Shown here one piece after another: positions 6,783 through 13,552 of a DNA stretch of 21,159 nt; within the stretch, counting starts at the first letter, position 1, and each line of letters opens with the position of its first letter. Below the pieces are notes generated by a model. It was not told the origin of the DNA. It saw nothing but the letters and a program-made list of their open reading frames with translations, and searched no databases. The translations under genes were made by a program, and so were the position numbers. The DNA comes from a virus, in IMG/VR virus record IMGVR_UViG_3300035157_000530, positions 1 through 21,159 of that record, one strand, 5' to 3'.

Positions 6783-7027
6783 TAACCTTTACCATTTAGA
6801 GAATAAAAATGTCTTGTTTTTCCATTTACGAAGATAGTTGTACTTGGTCCAGGAACTATACTACTAATTATAAACATAGAAGAACCGTAAAATAGCATGT
6901 GGAAGTTACTCAATGAACCTCCAGCACCTGTATCAGGTAATAAATCTAAGTCCTCATCAATAGGTTTATTTCCTATAGTATCTATGTCTAAGGAACCACC
7001 TTCTTTGAGTAATAATAACAATGACAT
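6782..7027 (-). CDS. 81-residue hypothetical protein
   Basis: Encodes 81 residues. It opens with a short Leu run (MSLLLLLKEG), continues with an acidic middle (PIDEDLDLLPDTG) and a moderately hydrophobic stretch (about 43-62), and ends in a basic, Gly-rich tail. It lies 15 bases after the preceding gene and is joined to the next by TAATG, which is the best support for it. The ribosome site is weak. Possible minor virion or membrane-associated protein; not recognised. Confidence 0.55.
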   Translation of the reverse strand: MSLLLLLKEGGSLDIDTIGNKPIDEDLDLLPDTGAGGSLSNFHMLFYGSSMFIISSIVPGPSTTIFVNGKTRHFYSLNGKG

Positions 7028-7042
7028 AAAATGTATTGTACC

Positions 7043-7720
7043 TTATTTTTCTAAAATATCACACTTATTTAATTCTTTATATGGATATGTAACAGCTGCA
7101 CGTTCAAACACACCTTTAACACCCTTTGTATAATTAGTTATATGACTAATACTTGCTACATATTTTTCTATTTTATGTGTAGGGTCTATATGAATAAGCT
7201 CTACATCTTTATTAAATACAAATCTCCATAACGGTTCGCCTTTTACAATTTGTAATATACCTGGTTTACTAATGTTAATAGCTAAATCTAATATTCTGCC
7301 ATATTTTCCTACAGGCATTGTTCCCTCTACATAAGTACATGTATCAAAGTTATGTTTAGTATTTGTGTTAGGTGCCATTTGATAACCAACTAAATCTTTG
7401 TCATCACTTAAAAAAACATAAGGCATACTAATGTGTAAGTTGTCATCTCCACCATTATCTGATGGAGGTTTAGTTAGTACTACTGGTTTAATTTTTGTTA
7501 AATTCTGATAATTAACATCGTAACTTTCAAAAGAAAAACTACCATCTTCTGTTCTATGTACAAGTAAATCATAAGGTGCAAGTATTTCTATAACTCTTTT
7601 GTCCAGGGCTTTTGTTTGTGGGCATATAGCAACAGTAGTCTTGGAGTACTGAGGATATGGAAATATTTGGGTAGGCATACCTAATATATCTTGATGAATG
7701 TACCAATATAATTTACTCAT
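7043..7720 (-). CDS. divergent fourth member of the WYK/CP/GTP-motif family
   Basis: Encodes 225 residues. It lacks the N-terminal W-Y-K motif of its three upstream neighbours. It keeps a Cys-Pro (33-34) followed by a run ending in 'APYDLLV', and near the C-terminal third a 'VKGEPLWRFVFNKDVE' segment. These line up with the CP motif and the 'GTPxxQxxPFKR' motif of the neighbours in the same order and spacing. I read it as a diverged paralogue with a predicted beta-rich fold. It overlaps the upstream gene by four bases (ATGA). Function unknown, presumably shared with the rest of the module. Confidence 0.68.
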   Translation of the reverse strand: MSKLYWYIHQDILGMPTQIFPYPQYSKTTVAICPQTKALDKRVIEILAPYDLLVHRTEDGSFSFESYDVNYQNLTKIKPVVLTKPPSDNGGDDNLHISMPYVFLSDDKDLVGYQMAPNTNTKHNFDTCTYVEGTMPVGKYGRILDLAINISKPGILQIVKGEPLWRFVFNKDVELIHIDPTHKIEKYVASISHITNYTKGVKGVFERAAVTYPYKELNKCDILEK

Positions 7721-8454
7721 TGTTTTCTATAATCTTTTTCTTGTATATAAAATTTATTCATTTCTAATTCTATGTCTTTGTACTCTTTATCGGTGCCAGG
7801 TCTATTAATTAAATTTATTTTATCTTCTCTTTTATAAACTATAGCTTGTATTACAGGTGTACCAGCTTCTACAACACAATCTAAATTTTCAATACTAAAT
7901 GGAAATGTAACGTATCCCCATTTGTCTGCTTCAACTAATCCTGTTAAACATCTTATGTCATTTCTGAAATGATAAAATGGGTCAGTATAAAATATATCAT
8001 ATCCTTCAGGTACAATAATTTTATAAGGCAATTCTATTTTTAATATTCTACCATCAGGTCTTGTACCTATATCCATACCTTCTATTTGATATGGCTCATG
8101 CGTTGTTACATGTTGATGATTATTAAACTGGTCTCCAGTAAAAGCATAGAACACATTAATTGGTTCATCATTTTCATACTCGTGACCAATATATAATTTA
8201 CCCCATAAAGGTATTGTTATACCTGCTGTTATAGCATCTTGTATAGCCGGACATTTCTTTGCTGTATATCCAGGACCAAGATTAAGTTTGTCTGCATAAT
8301 CATCTCCAATATGATGCCTTACCCAAGATGCTTTTTCTGTACCTAAATCTATATTCTTATACCATTCAGGTAAAAATTCATTAGATAATTTAGGTGGGTA
8401 GAGTTCCAAGAATTTTTCTCTGTCTTTACTCTTGGGTATTATCGTTATTTCCAT
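7717..8454 (-). CDS. paralogue 3 of an uncharacterised WYK/CP/GTP-motif family
   Basis: Encodes 245 residues. In order it shows EFLPEWYKNI (26-35), KKCPAI (66-71), an aromatic 'FYTDPFYHFRND' strand, 'GLVEADKWGYVTFPF', and 'EAGTPVIQAIVYKRED'. The same blocks occur in the same order in the genes at 8445-9194 and 9184-9888. The pattern suggests a beta-sandwich or cupin-like jelly roll, but I see no clear metal triad. I cannot name the family with confidence; DUF6065 is a guess to be tested. It overlaps both neighbours by a few bases, so the set is co-translated. Confidence 0.78.
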   Translation of the reverse strand: MEITIIPKSKDREKFLELYPPKLSNEFLPEWYKNIDLGTEKASWVRHHIGDDYADKLNLGPGYTAKKCPAIQDAITAGITIPLWGKLYIGHEYENDEPINVFYAFTGDQFNNHQHVTTHEPYQIEGMDIGTRPDGRILKIELPYKIIVPEGYDIFYTDPFYHFRNDIRCLTGLVEADKWGYVTFPFSIENLDCVVEAGTPVIQAIVYKREDKINLINRPGTDKEYKDIELEMNKFYIQEKDYRKQ

Positions 8455-9194
8455 TTAATATTTTTTGTTACAAACTCTTTATATCCGCTTTTAAATTTAC
8501 CGGTAAGATGAGTCTTCTCACAACTCTCTATATATTTTTGTTCTTCAGACATTTCTCCTATTTCTAAATCAAAATCTGTACGTTTAAAAGGTATAACTTG
8601 TACAAAAGGAGTTCCTCTCTCTACCAAAACATCATCTAACGTGTTTAGTATTGTAGGAAATTGTACTGCATGATGCTTGTCTGTTTGAACAATACCTGGT
8701 AATACAGTAAATCTATGTTCAAATTGATAATGTGGAGCAATAAACATACAAGAATATCCTGGTGGTGTGTATATTCTCCATGGATTTATAAACTTAATAG
8801 CGTGTCTAAAATCATCATCTTTAAATTTCCAGTTATAAATTTGTTCATTTAAATGTAAATCTAAATTGTAGTCAGTAAATTTAGTTGACCATTCTATAGT
8901 ATTACCTTCTCTTTGTATTAAATAATCTGCCCACATAGGAATAATAAAACCTTCAGTAGTAAAATCTATAATTGCAGGACATCTCTTAACAGTGCCATCT
9001 AACCATTTCTTACTAGTCTTGTGACTTTTATTTAACATATTGTTAGTTGATATATCTTGTGGTATATAATCCATCATATCTTTAAACCATGTAGGCATGT
9101 GTTTCATTGCAGGTTCTACTGGTGCTATCTTGTCTAATCCAGGTACATCAGTTTTAAATTCTATAATTTCTTTTTTGTTTAAATTAAATTTCAT
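8445..9194 (-). CDS. paralogue 2 of an uncharacterised WYK/CP/GTP-motif family
   Basis: Encodes 249 residues. Family blocks are HMPTWFKDM (32-40), KRCPAI (70-75), 'SCMFIAPHYQFEHRF', 'GIVQTDKHHAVQFP' and 'ERGTPFVQVIPFKRTDF'. The Trp, Cys-Pro and GTP(F/L)VQ(V/L)(I/V)PFKR motifs are the best conserved and are likely structural or active-site elements. There is no signal peptide or membrane helix. It overlaps the upstream paralogue by 11 bases and the downstream one by 10. Divergence between the copies is high outside the motifs, so the duplication is old. Confidence 0.78.
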   Translation of the reverse strand: MKFNLNKKEIIEFKTDVPGLDKIAPVEPAMKHMPTWFKDMMDYIPQDISTNNMLNKSHKTSKKWLDGTVKRCPAIIDFTTEGFIIPMWADYLIQREGNTIEWSTKFTDYNLDLHLNEQIYNWKFKDDDFRHAIKFINPWRIYTPPGYSCMFIAPHYQFEHRFTVLPGIVQTDKHHAVQFPTILNTLDDVLVERGTPFVQVIPFKRTDFDLEIGEMSEEQKYIESCEKTHLTGKFKSGYKEFVTKNIKWK

Positions 9195-9888
9195 GTTTTA
9201 AATAACCTGCTTTGTATCTACCTAATACACTTAACCTTGCTACATTTATCTTTCTTTGTAATTCTGTAGTCATATCCTTAATTGTATATTTAAAATCTTC
9301 TCTCTTAAATGGAACTAACTGTACAAGAGGAGTACCTTGTTTAATTAATATTTCATCTTTATCAGAGGTATATAACAGCTGTACATTTAATTGATGCATT
9401 TTATCATGTTCAATTACACCATAAGAAGCAGTCCAATCTTTATTAAAATCCCAAAACAAAGGCAAATATCTTACACTGTATCCTTTAGGTGCAATACATT
9501 GCCATCTAGTTGTTATCTTAAATATGCCTCTGATTGGTCTTCCTGGTATATGATTTGTCATTTGGTCGTGGTCATGTAGTTCTAACCATATATCTTTGTT
9601 TGACTGGTCCATAAAGAATTGATTATTAACAAATCCTAAATGTATATCACAAGGTGCTGTAACTATATATCCTTCATTAAATACACTAGGAAAACTAGGG
9701 CAAGTCTTAGCTGTTTTAAAATTTGTTTTTAATTTACTTACAAAAAAATTAGGGTTTACTGACCTTTCAGGTATATCAGCAGGTATATTTTTGTACCATT
9801 TTGGTATAAATTCTCTAGCAGGTTTAGGTCTTGCATCTAGTATTTCAGTCATACCATCTATTTCTGTAGTAAATATTAATTCTTTCAT
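9184..9888 (-). CDS. paralogue 1 of an uncharacterised WYK/CP/GTP-motif family
   Basis: Encodes 234 residues from the ATG at 9888. A TTG at 9903 would add five residues, but neither start has a Shine-Dalgarno. The ATG sits six bases after a TATAAT box, as in a leaderless message. Family blocks are EFIPKWYKNI (26-35), KTCPSF (61-66), 'VRYLPLFWDFNKDW', 'GVIEHDKMHQLNVQ' and 'KQGTPLVQLVPFKRED'. It heads the four-gene operon and is divergent from the halogenase-like gene, only 17 bases away, which suggests joint regulation and a shared pathway or structure. Confidence 0.77.
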   Translation of the reverse strand: MKELIFTTEIDGMTEILDARPKPAREFIPKWYKNIPADIPERSVNPNFFVSKLKTNFKTAKTCPSFPSVFNEGYIVTAPCDIHLGFVNNQFFMDQSNKDIWLELHDHDQMTNHIPGRPIRGIFKITTRWQCIAPKGYSVRYLPLFWDFNKDWTASYGVIEHDKMHQLNVQLLYTSDKDEILIKQGTPLVQLVPFKREDFKYTIKDMTTELQRKINVARLSVLGRYKAGYLKHEI

Positions 9889-9905
9889 AGTATTATTATA
9901 CAAGG
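9889..9905. promoter_or_regulatory. divergent overlapping -10 elements, probable leaderless starts
   Basis: The 17 bases between the two divergent starts hold TATAAT on the minus strand (9900-9895) and TATTAT on the plus strand (9894-9899). Each is followed by exactly six bases and then an ATG (9888 minus, 9906 plus). A start point seven bases after a -10 box would therefore fall on the first base of each gene, giving leaderless transcripts. No good -35 match is visible on either side. An AAGG abuts the plus-strand ATG but is too close to act as a normal ribosome site. Confidence 0.5.
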
Positions 9906-10991
9906 ATGGTAAAGAAAGTTAGCATAATTGGTGGTGGATTGTCAGGAATGCTTGCAGTTAATCTATTTAATAACAAAACAGATTTCGAAGTTGAATGTGT
10001 AGATAACAATACAGGCAAACAGAATGTAGGTATAAGTGCAACATTAGATTTATATGGGTATTTAAAATACATAAACAATATAGGTTATGATGAAATACAT
10101 AAATTTAATGCCTGGCATAAAACAGGTGTAAGTAAAGAAGGATTTGGAGATTCCAATTACTTTCAAAGTTTTGATTTAACTAATATATCTTGTCATTTTA
10201 ATTCATTAGATTTAATTAATTATTTATACAAAATTAATGAGAACGTTAAATACATAGATAAATTAGATAAAAACTCTGATTATATTATTGATGCTACAAA
10301 TACACCCAAAGATGTAGTTGATATAGAAATGCCAGTTAATACTATTCTTGGTATTAAAATTCCTTGGGACAATCCTACATTCGACTATACAAGACTTATA
10401 GCAAGGCCTTATGGATACATATCTATTATGCCAACGAAACGTTATATGTTTGTTACTTATGTATATAACAATACCTTTAATACAACTGAAGATATTACAA
10501 ATGATTTAAATGAACTAAATTATGATACAAATAAATACCAAACCTTTTCTTTTAAAAGCTACTATCATCCACAACCTTTAACAGGAAATACTTTATATAC
10601 AGGAAATTCTGCATTTTTCTTAGAACCTTTTGAAGCTACAAGTTTAGGAAGTACTATTAAATTAAATATTGCAGCTTACGAATTATGGACACAACAATCA
10701 CCTCTTACACGTATGTTAGAATACAACGAATATGTACAAGAATGTCGTGAAATGATACTTATACATTATTTAGCAGGAAGTAAATGGGATACTTTATTTT
10801 GGAATAACGCACAAGATGTTGCTGAAAGATTCTTCAAACACAATATGAGTGATGCATTTAAACAAAGATTAAAGGTACTAAAAGAACCTTGGCAAAAAGA
10901 ATTACAACCTAGTTTTTTTTATGATATAGATTTGTTTAGACACAACCTAGATAACTTAGGTATTACTTCTAAACTTCTTCTTCACCAGTAA
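9906..10991 (+). CDS. flavin-dependent (tryptophan) halogenase-like protein
   Basis: Encodes 361 residues, the only complete plus-strand gene here. The N-terminal FAD fold has GGGLSG (9-14). NAWHKTGVSK places a Lys at 72, equivalent by alignment to the catalytic Lys79 of RebH/PrnA. GNSAFFLEPFEATSLGS (233-249) matches the 'GN..LFVEPLESTGI' flavin/chloride block and puts a Glu at 243 like the catalytic Glu346. The halogenase WxWxIP motif is replaced by GYISIMP (170-176), so both Trp are lost. The protein is far shorter than the usual ~500 residues. It could be a compact viral halogenase or a related FAD monooxygenase/oxidoreductase. There is no flavin reductase nearby, so reduced FAD would come from the host. 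Confidence 0.75.
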   Translation: MVKKVSIIGGGLSGMLAVNLFNNKTDFEVECVDNNTGKQNVGISATLDLYGYLKYINNIGYDEIHKFNAWHKTGVSKEGFGDSNYFQSFDLTNISCHFNSLDLINYLYKINENVKYIDKLDKNSDYIIDATNTPKDVVDIEMPVNTILGIKIPWDNPTFDYTRLIARPYGYISIMPTKRYMFVTYVYNNTFNTTEDITNDLNELNYDTNKYQTFSFKSYYHPQPLTGNTLYTGNSAFFLEPFEATSLGSTIKLNIAAYELWTQQSPLTRMLEYNEYVQECREMILIHYLAGSKWDTLFWNNAQDVAERFFKHNMSDAFKQRLKVLKEPWQKELQPSFFYDIDLFRHNLDNLGITSKLLLHQ

Positions 10992-11274
10992 CTTGTCCAC
11001 TTTCGTTATAAGTAGACTGCATTAAATTACCTGTAGTTTTATCAAACCATCTTTTATTGCCTAGTGCATCTTCACCAGGGTTTGTATAAGAACCATCTGC
11101 TTCTTTTTTATCACCTGGTTGACATACACCAAAATTGGCTATAGATACATGGTCAGCTAAATCGCTAAACTTATCTTCAGAACCATCCTCATTTGTTTTA
11201 ATAACATCTGATTTAACTTCTTTAGTTGTATGTACGATATTAGTATCTGTAACTACTGCAAAAAATACGCTCAT
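10969..11274 (-). CDS. 101-residue hypothetical protein overlapping the halogenase 3' end
   Basis: Encodes 101 residues. It is acidic, with a beta-like N-terminus (MSVFFAVVTDTNIV), a central Cys-Pro-containing 'NFGVCQPGD' and a C-terminal 'GNKRWFDKTTGNLMQS' that looks like a short beta hairpin. AGGAG lies seven bases before the ATG. Its last 23 bases overlap the end of the plus-strand halogenase gene tail to tail. It follows the tandem tail-protein array, so a small virion protein is likely. No family recognised. Confidence 0.7.
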   Translation of the reverse strand: MSVFFAVVTDTNIVHTTKEVKSDVIKTNEDGSEDKFSDLADHVSIANFGVCQPGDKKEADGSYTNPGEDALGNKRWFDKTTGNLMQSTYNESGQVTGEEEV

Positions 11275-11283
11275 TTTTATCTC

Positions 11284-11538
11284 CTAATAATATTCTACTA
11301 TAATAACATAGTTTTCTGTACCTGTCCCCATACTATTATCAGAATCTAATGTTGATAGTGTAGTACTGTTAGACAAATACATAGGCATACTATTCATAGA
11401 GTTATGTCTTTGAGTATATAAAATTGTTCTATCTAAATTGACTTCAGAAATAGTTATAGGTGTACTGCCGGAAGTTACTTTTTGTATAGACCTTACATGA
11501 CTATCAAAGTTATGGCCTTCGTATAAATTTCTAGCCAT
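11284..11538 (-). CDS. tandem small tail protein, copy 4
   Basis: Encodes 84 residues. It carries the shared core of four neighbouring genes: VRSIQKV near residue 15, an ITISEVNLDRTILY strand, LSNSTTL, and a terminal VIIVEYY. It is the shortest copy. The fold is likely a small beta-sandwich as found in phage tail-tip or fibre proteins. Its ATG overlaps the previous copy's stop (TAATG). A role in receptor binding is inferred from context. Confidence 0.72.
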   Translation of the reverse strand: MARNLYEGHNFDSHVRSIQKVTSGSTPITISEVNLDRTILYTQRHNSMNSMPMYLSNSTTLSTLDSDNSMGTGTENYVIIVEYY

Positions 11539-11819
11539 TATTCATACTCCACAACATTAATATAAATAGTACCATCTCCAGCTGTACCTGATACGCTACC
11601 ATTTGAATAAGTAGTAACAGTTGTACTATCTGTTAAATGTGCTGCAAGGCTTCCTTGTCCAATGTTACCTGCACCTGCAACATAAGCTCCTGCTCTAGTT
11701 ATGCAATACAACATTGTTTTATCAGGGTCTACTGCTGTTATAGTTTGTCCACCAGTAGAAGATACAGTTAATTTTTGTATACTTCTAATACCGCTATTTC
11801 TTCTTATATCTCTAACCAT
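11538..11819 (-). CDS. tandem small tail protein, copy 3
   Basis: Encodes 93 residues from the ATG at 11819, which overlaps the upstream stop as TAATG. A longer start at 11843 is less likely. Core motifs are IRSIQKL (11-17), TITAVDPDKTMLY, LTDSTTV and NVVEYE at the end. The middle is Gly/Ser/Ala-rich and differs from the other copies, as expected for a variable face between conserved edges. Confidence 0.75.
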   Translation of the reverse strand: MVRDIRRNSGIRSIQKLTVSSTGGQTITAVDPDKTMLYCITRAGAYVAGAGNIGQGSLAAHLTDSTTVTTYSNGSVSGTAGDGTIYINVVEYE

Positions 11820-12142
11820 TACCAGTACTCTATCACTTGCCATGCTACATAAGCATTTCTATGTCCATAATTTGGGTTTTCATAAACTACTTCTGACCTC
11901 AGATTTGTATCTGATGTTAAACGAGATGATGGATGTTCATTGTGTGTTATAGAGAATAAAGTGTTTTGCCAAGTACCATAACCTAAAGCATTAAACATTG
12001 CATTGTTTGCATACACATGAGCTTTGTTTTGATTAACAGAAGAAATTGTTGTATCAACTAATGTAGTAGAATCTGCAACTTCAAAGTATCCACGCTGAAT
12101 ACTTTTTATTGGAGAACCTGCTGCTAAACCGCTTCTTCCCAT
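11819..12142 (-). CDS. tandem small tail protein, copy 2
   Basis: Encodes 107 residues. Core motifs are PIKSIQRG (11-18), TTISSVNQNKAHVY, a degenerate 'SRLTSDTNL' in place of LTDSTT, and WQVIEYW at the end. The central region is rich in aromatic residues, His and Asn and does not resemble the other copies. TAATG overlaps join it to both neighbours. Likely a virion surface component. Confidence 0.73.
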   Translation of the reverse strand: MGRSGLAAGSPIKSIQRGYFEVADSTTLVDTTISSVNQNKAHVYANNAMFNALGYGTWQNTLFSITHNEHPSSRLTSDTNLRSEVVYENPNYGHRNAYVAWQVIEYW

Positions 12143-12489
12143 TATTCGTACTCTATAACTTGTATGCAGTGATATTGGTCTTGATTATTATCTCTATTCC
12201 CTGCTTGAGTTTGACCATAACGAACTGTTGTACTGTCTTGTAGATATGCATAAACAGATGTATTACCAACAGATACTTGTCCATAGTTATTTTGATAGGC
12301 GTTCCCACCATGAGAATACGCGTGGACAGAATAGGAACTTGTCCCTTGTCCGTCATCCATGACGTAAGTTTTACTTGTATCTACAGCAGTAATAGTTGCT
12401 GTATGCAAAGTATTATTTCTATCTTGTGTAGCTTGTACACGTTGAATAGACTTTATTCTTTGCACATTTTCTTTGCCATATCTAGGCAT
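12142..12489 (-). CDS. tandem small tail protein, copy 1
   Basis: Encodes 115 residues and is the first of four tandem copies. Core motifs are RIKSIQRV (11-18), ATITAVDTSKTYV, LQDSTTV and IQVIEYE at the end. The middle is rich in Tyr, Asn, Gln, Ser and Gly, typical of receptor-binding loops. GGAG precedes the ATG at a normal distance. The SIQR...VD..K(T/S)...STTV...V(I/V)E(Y/F) pattern is a recurring domain of phage tail proteins, to my recollection; the exact role is not established here. Confidence 0.75.
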   Translation of the reverse strand: MPRYGKENVQRIKSIQRVQATQDRNNTLHTATITAVDTSKTYVMDDGQGTSSYSVHAYSHGGNAYQNNYGQVSVGNTSVYAYLQDSTTVRYGQTQAGNRDNNQDQYHCIQVIEYE

Positions 12490-12511
12490 TACAACTCCTT
12501 ATAATAAGTTA

Positions 12512-12826
12512 TTAAGCAGTGCTTTCTTCAATACCCCAAACATTAGCAACAGTACCCGCAGTAGCATTAACAACCAAGAAGCTTGCCGCTGGCATTACAA
12601 TATTTGTTCTTTCCAAAGTATTGTATGCGCCAAGAGAGAAGCTCTCGATTTTATTTGCAGTAGCAGCTGAGCCACCACTAGGGACTAAATGCACATTTAC
12701 TGTATCTGCTGATGCAGTAGTGTTTGTTAGGTTTAAGTTGACAACAGCTAGTGTATTCGCTGGAACAGTATACACTGTACCATTAGAATCATCACCATCA
12801 CGTTGTCCAAGTATTCCACTTGCCAT
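12512..12826 (-). CDS. small beta-rich virion protein
   Basis: Encodes 104 residues. It starts MASGILGQRDG and then has alternating strands: TVYTVPANTLAVVNLNLTN, VNVHLVPSG, LERTNIVMPAASFLVV and a final VWGIEE. This layout is common among small phage tail or head-fibre proteins that form a single beta-sandwich. There is no Cys and no charged catalytic cluster. It sits between the tail-fibre-like 226-residue gene and the tandem array, with 45 bases upstream and 22 downstream. Structural role inferred. Confidence 0.74.
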   Translation of the reverse strand: MASGILGQRDGDDSNGTVYTVPANTLAVVNLNLTNTTASADTVNVHLVPSGGSAATANKIESFSLGAYNTLERTNIVMPAASFLVVNATAGTVANVWGIEESTA

Positions 12827-12871
12827 ATATATCCTCGTTTCTTTTCACTATACTATATTGATAAAAATTTT

Positions 12872-13552
12872 TTAACCATTTAACATAAAAAAACCATTGG
12901 CTGATGTCATTGTAACACCACTTCCGCCTACTTGGTTTGCATAAACTTTTAATGTAGCAGTACCAGATGCATCATACAATAATACATAGTCTGCAGCAGT
13001 ATCAACATCTGTTGATGTTCCATCACCAGCATTTGTAAATAAACTATTTAAGTGAGCGTTATTAATATTATTAATTGCAGCAGTTCCATTAGTGTTAAAT
13101 GTTGTAATTGCTGCTGCACTTGTTGTATTGAAGTTTGTTATAGCTGTATTTAAAGATGTGATATTTGTAGATACTCTGTCATTTTGGTCTTGTATATGTT
13201 GTGCTAATACAGCAAGTCTTACTGTTGTACCTATACCATGTGCAATGCCTGTAGCAGCTGGCGCACCAGCAGCTTGTTGTCTTCCATCATAATCTCTTTG
13301 TACATCACTAAATGTAGTAGAACCAGATGAATGTGTTTTAACAACTACGATTTCTCTGTTACTAGAAGAATCAGGGTCAATAACTAAATAAACCCAAGTA
13401 TCTGCATTACCTGTAGAAGCTGATGTTATACCTGTAGAACCGTTAGTTGTAGGAGCTGTAGCTACAGTAAATGATGTGGCACCTGCACTAAAATCACTAT
13501 TAGTTATAGTAGATTCATAAAAGTTTACTATTTGTGTTGCTCTATCTGCCAT
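12872..13552 (-). CDS. tail-fibre-like protein
   Basis: Encodes 226 residues from the ATG at 13552 (MADRATQIVNF), which overlaps the upstream stop as TAATG. A start at 13579 would add nine residues. The N-terminal half is a Thr/Ser/Gly-rich beta domain with REIVVVKTHSS and 'VQRDYDGRQQ ... GIAHGIGTTVRL'. This resembles the RG-GT-H-G block of the adaptor candidate at 15522-16532. The middle (about 115-165) is a coiled-coil-like TSLNTAITNFNTT repeat, suitable for a trimeric fibre shaft, followed by a short globular tip. Confidence 0.72.
   Translation of the reverse strand: MADRATQIVNFYESTITNSDFSAGATSFTVATAPTTNGSTGITSASTGNADTWVYLVIDPDSSSNREIVVVKTHSSGSTTFSDVQRDYDGRQQAAGAPAATGIAHGIGTTVRLAVLAQHIQDQNDRVSTNITSLNTAITNFNTTSAAAITTFNTNGTAAINNINNAHLNSLFTNAGDGTSTDVDTAADYVLLYDASGTATLKVYANQVGGSGVTMTSANGFFMLNG

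Noticed and set aside
11820-11843. Longer N-terminus for tandem copy 3 starting at 11843
   Set aside because: It would overlap the previous gene by 25 bases, whereas the ATG at 11819 makes the TAATG junction used throughout and aligns with the other copies.
11284-12489. Diversity-generating retroelement target
   Set aside because: No reverse transcriptase or template repeat is visible in the window; the copies look like ordinary diverged duplicates.
12840-12871. Promoter for the small tail proteins (TATAGT boxes at 12847-12857)
   Set aside because: Two overlapping TATAGT matches on the minus strand but no -35 partner, and the region is simply very AT-rich; not strong enough to list.
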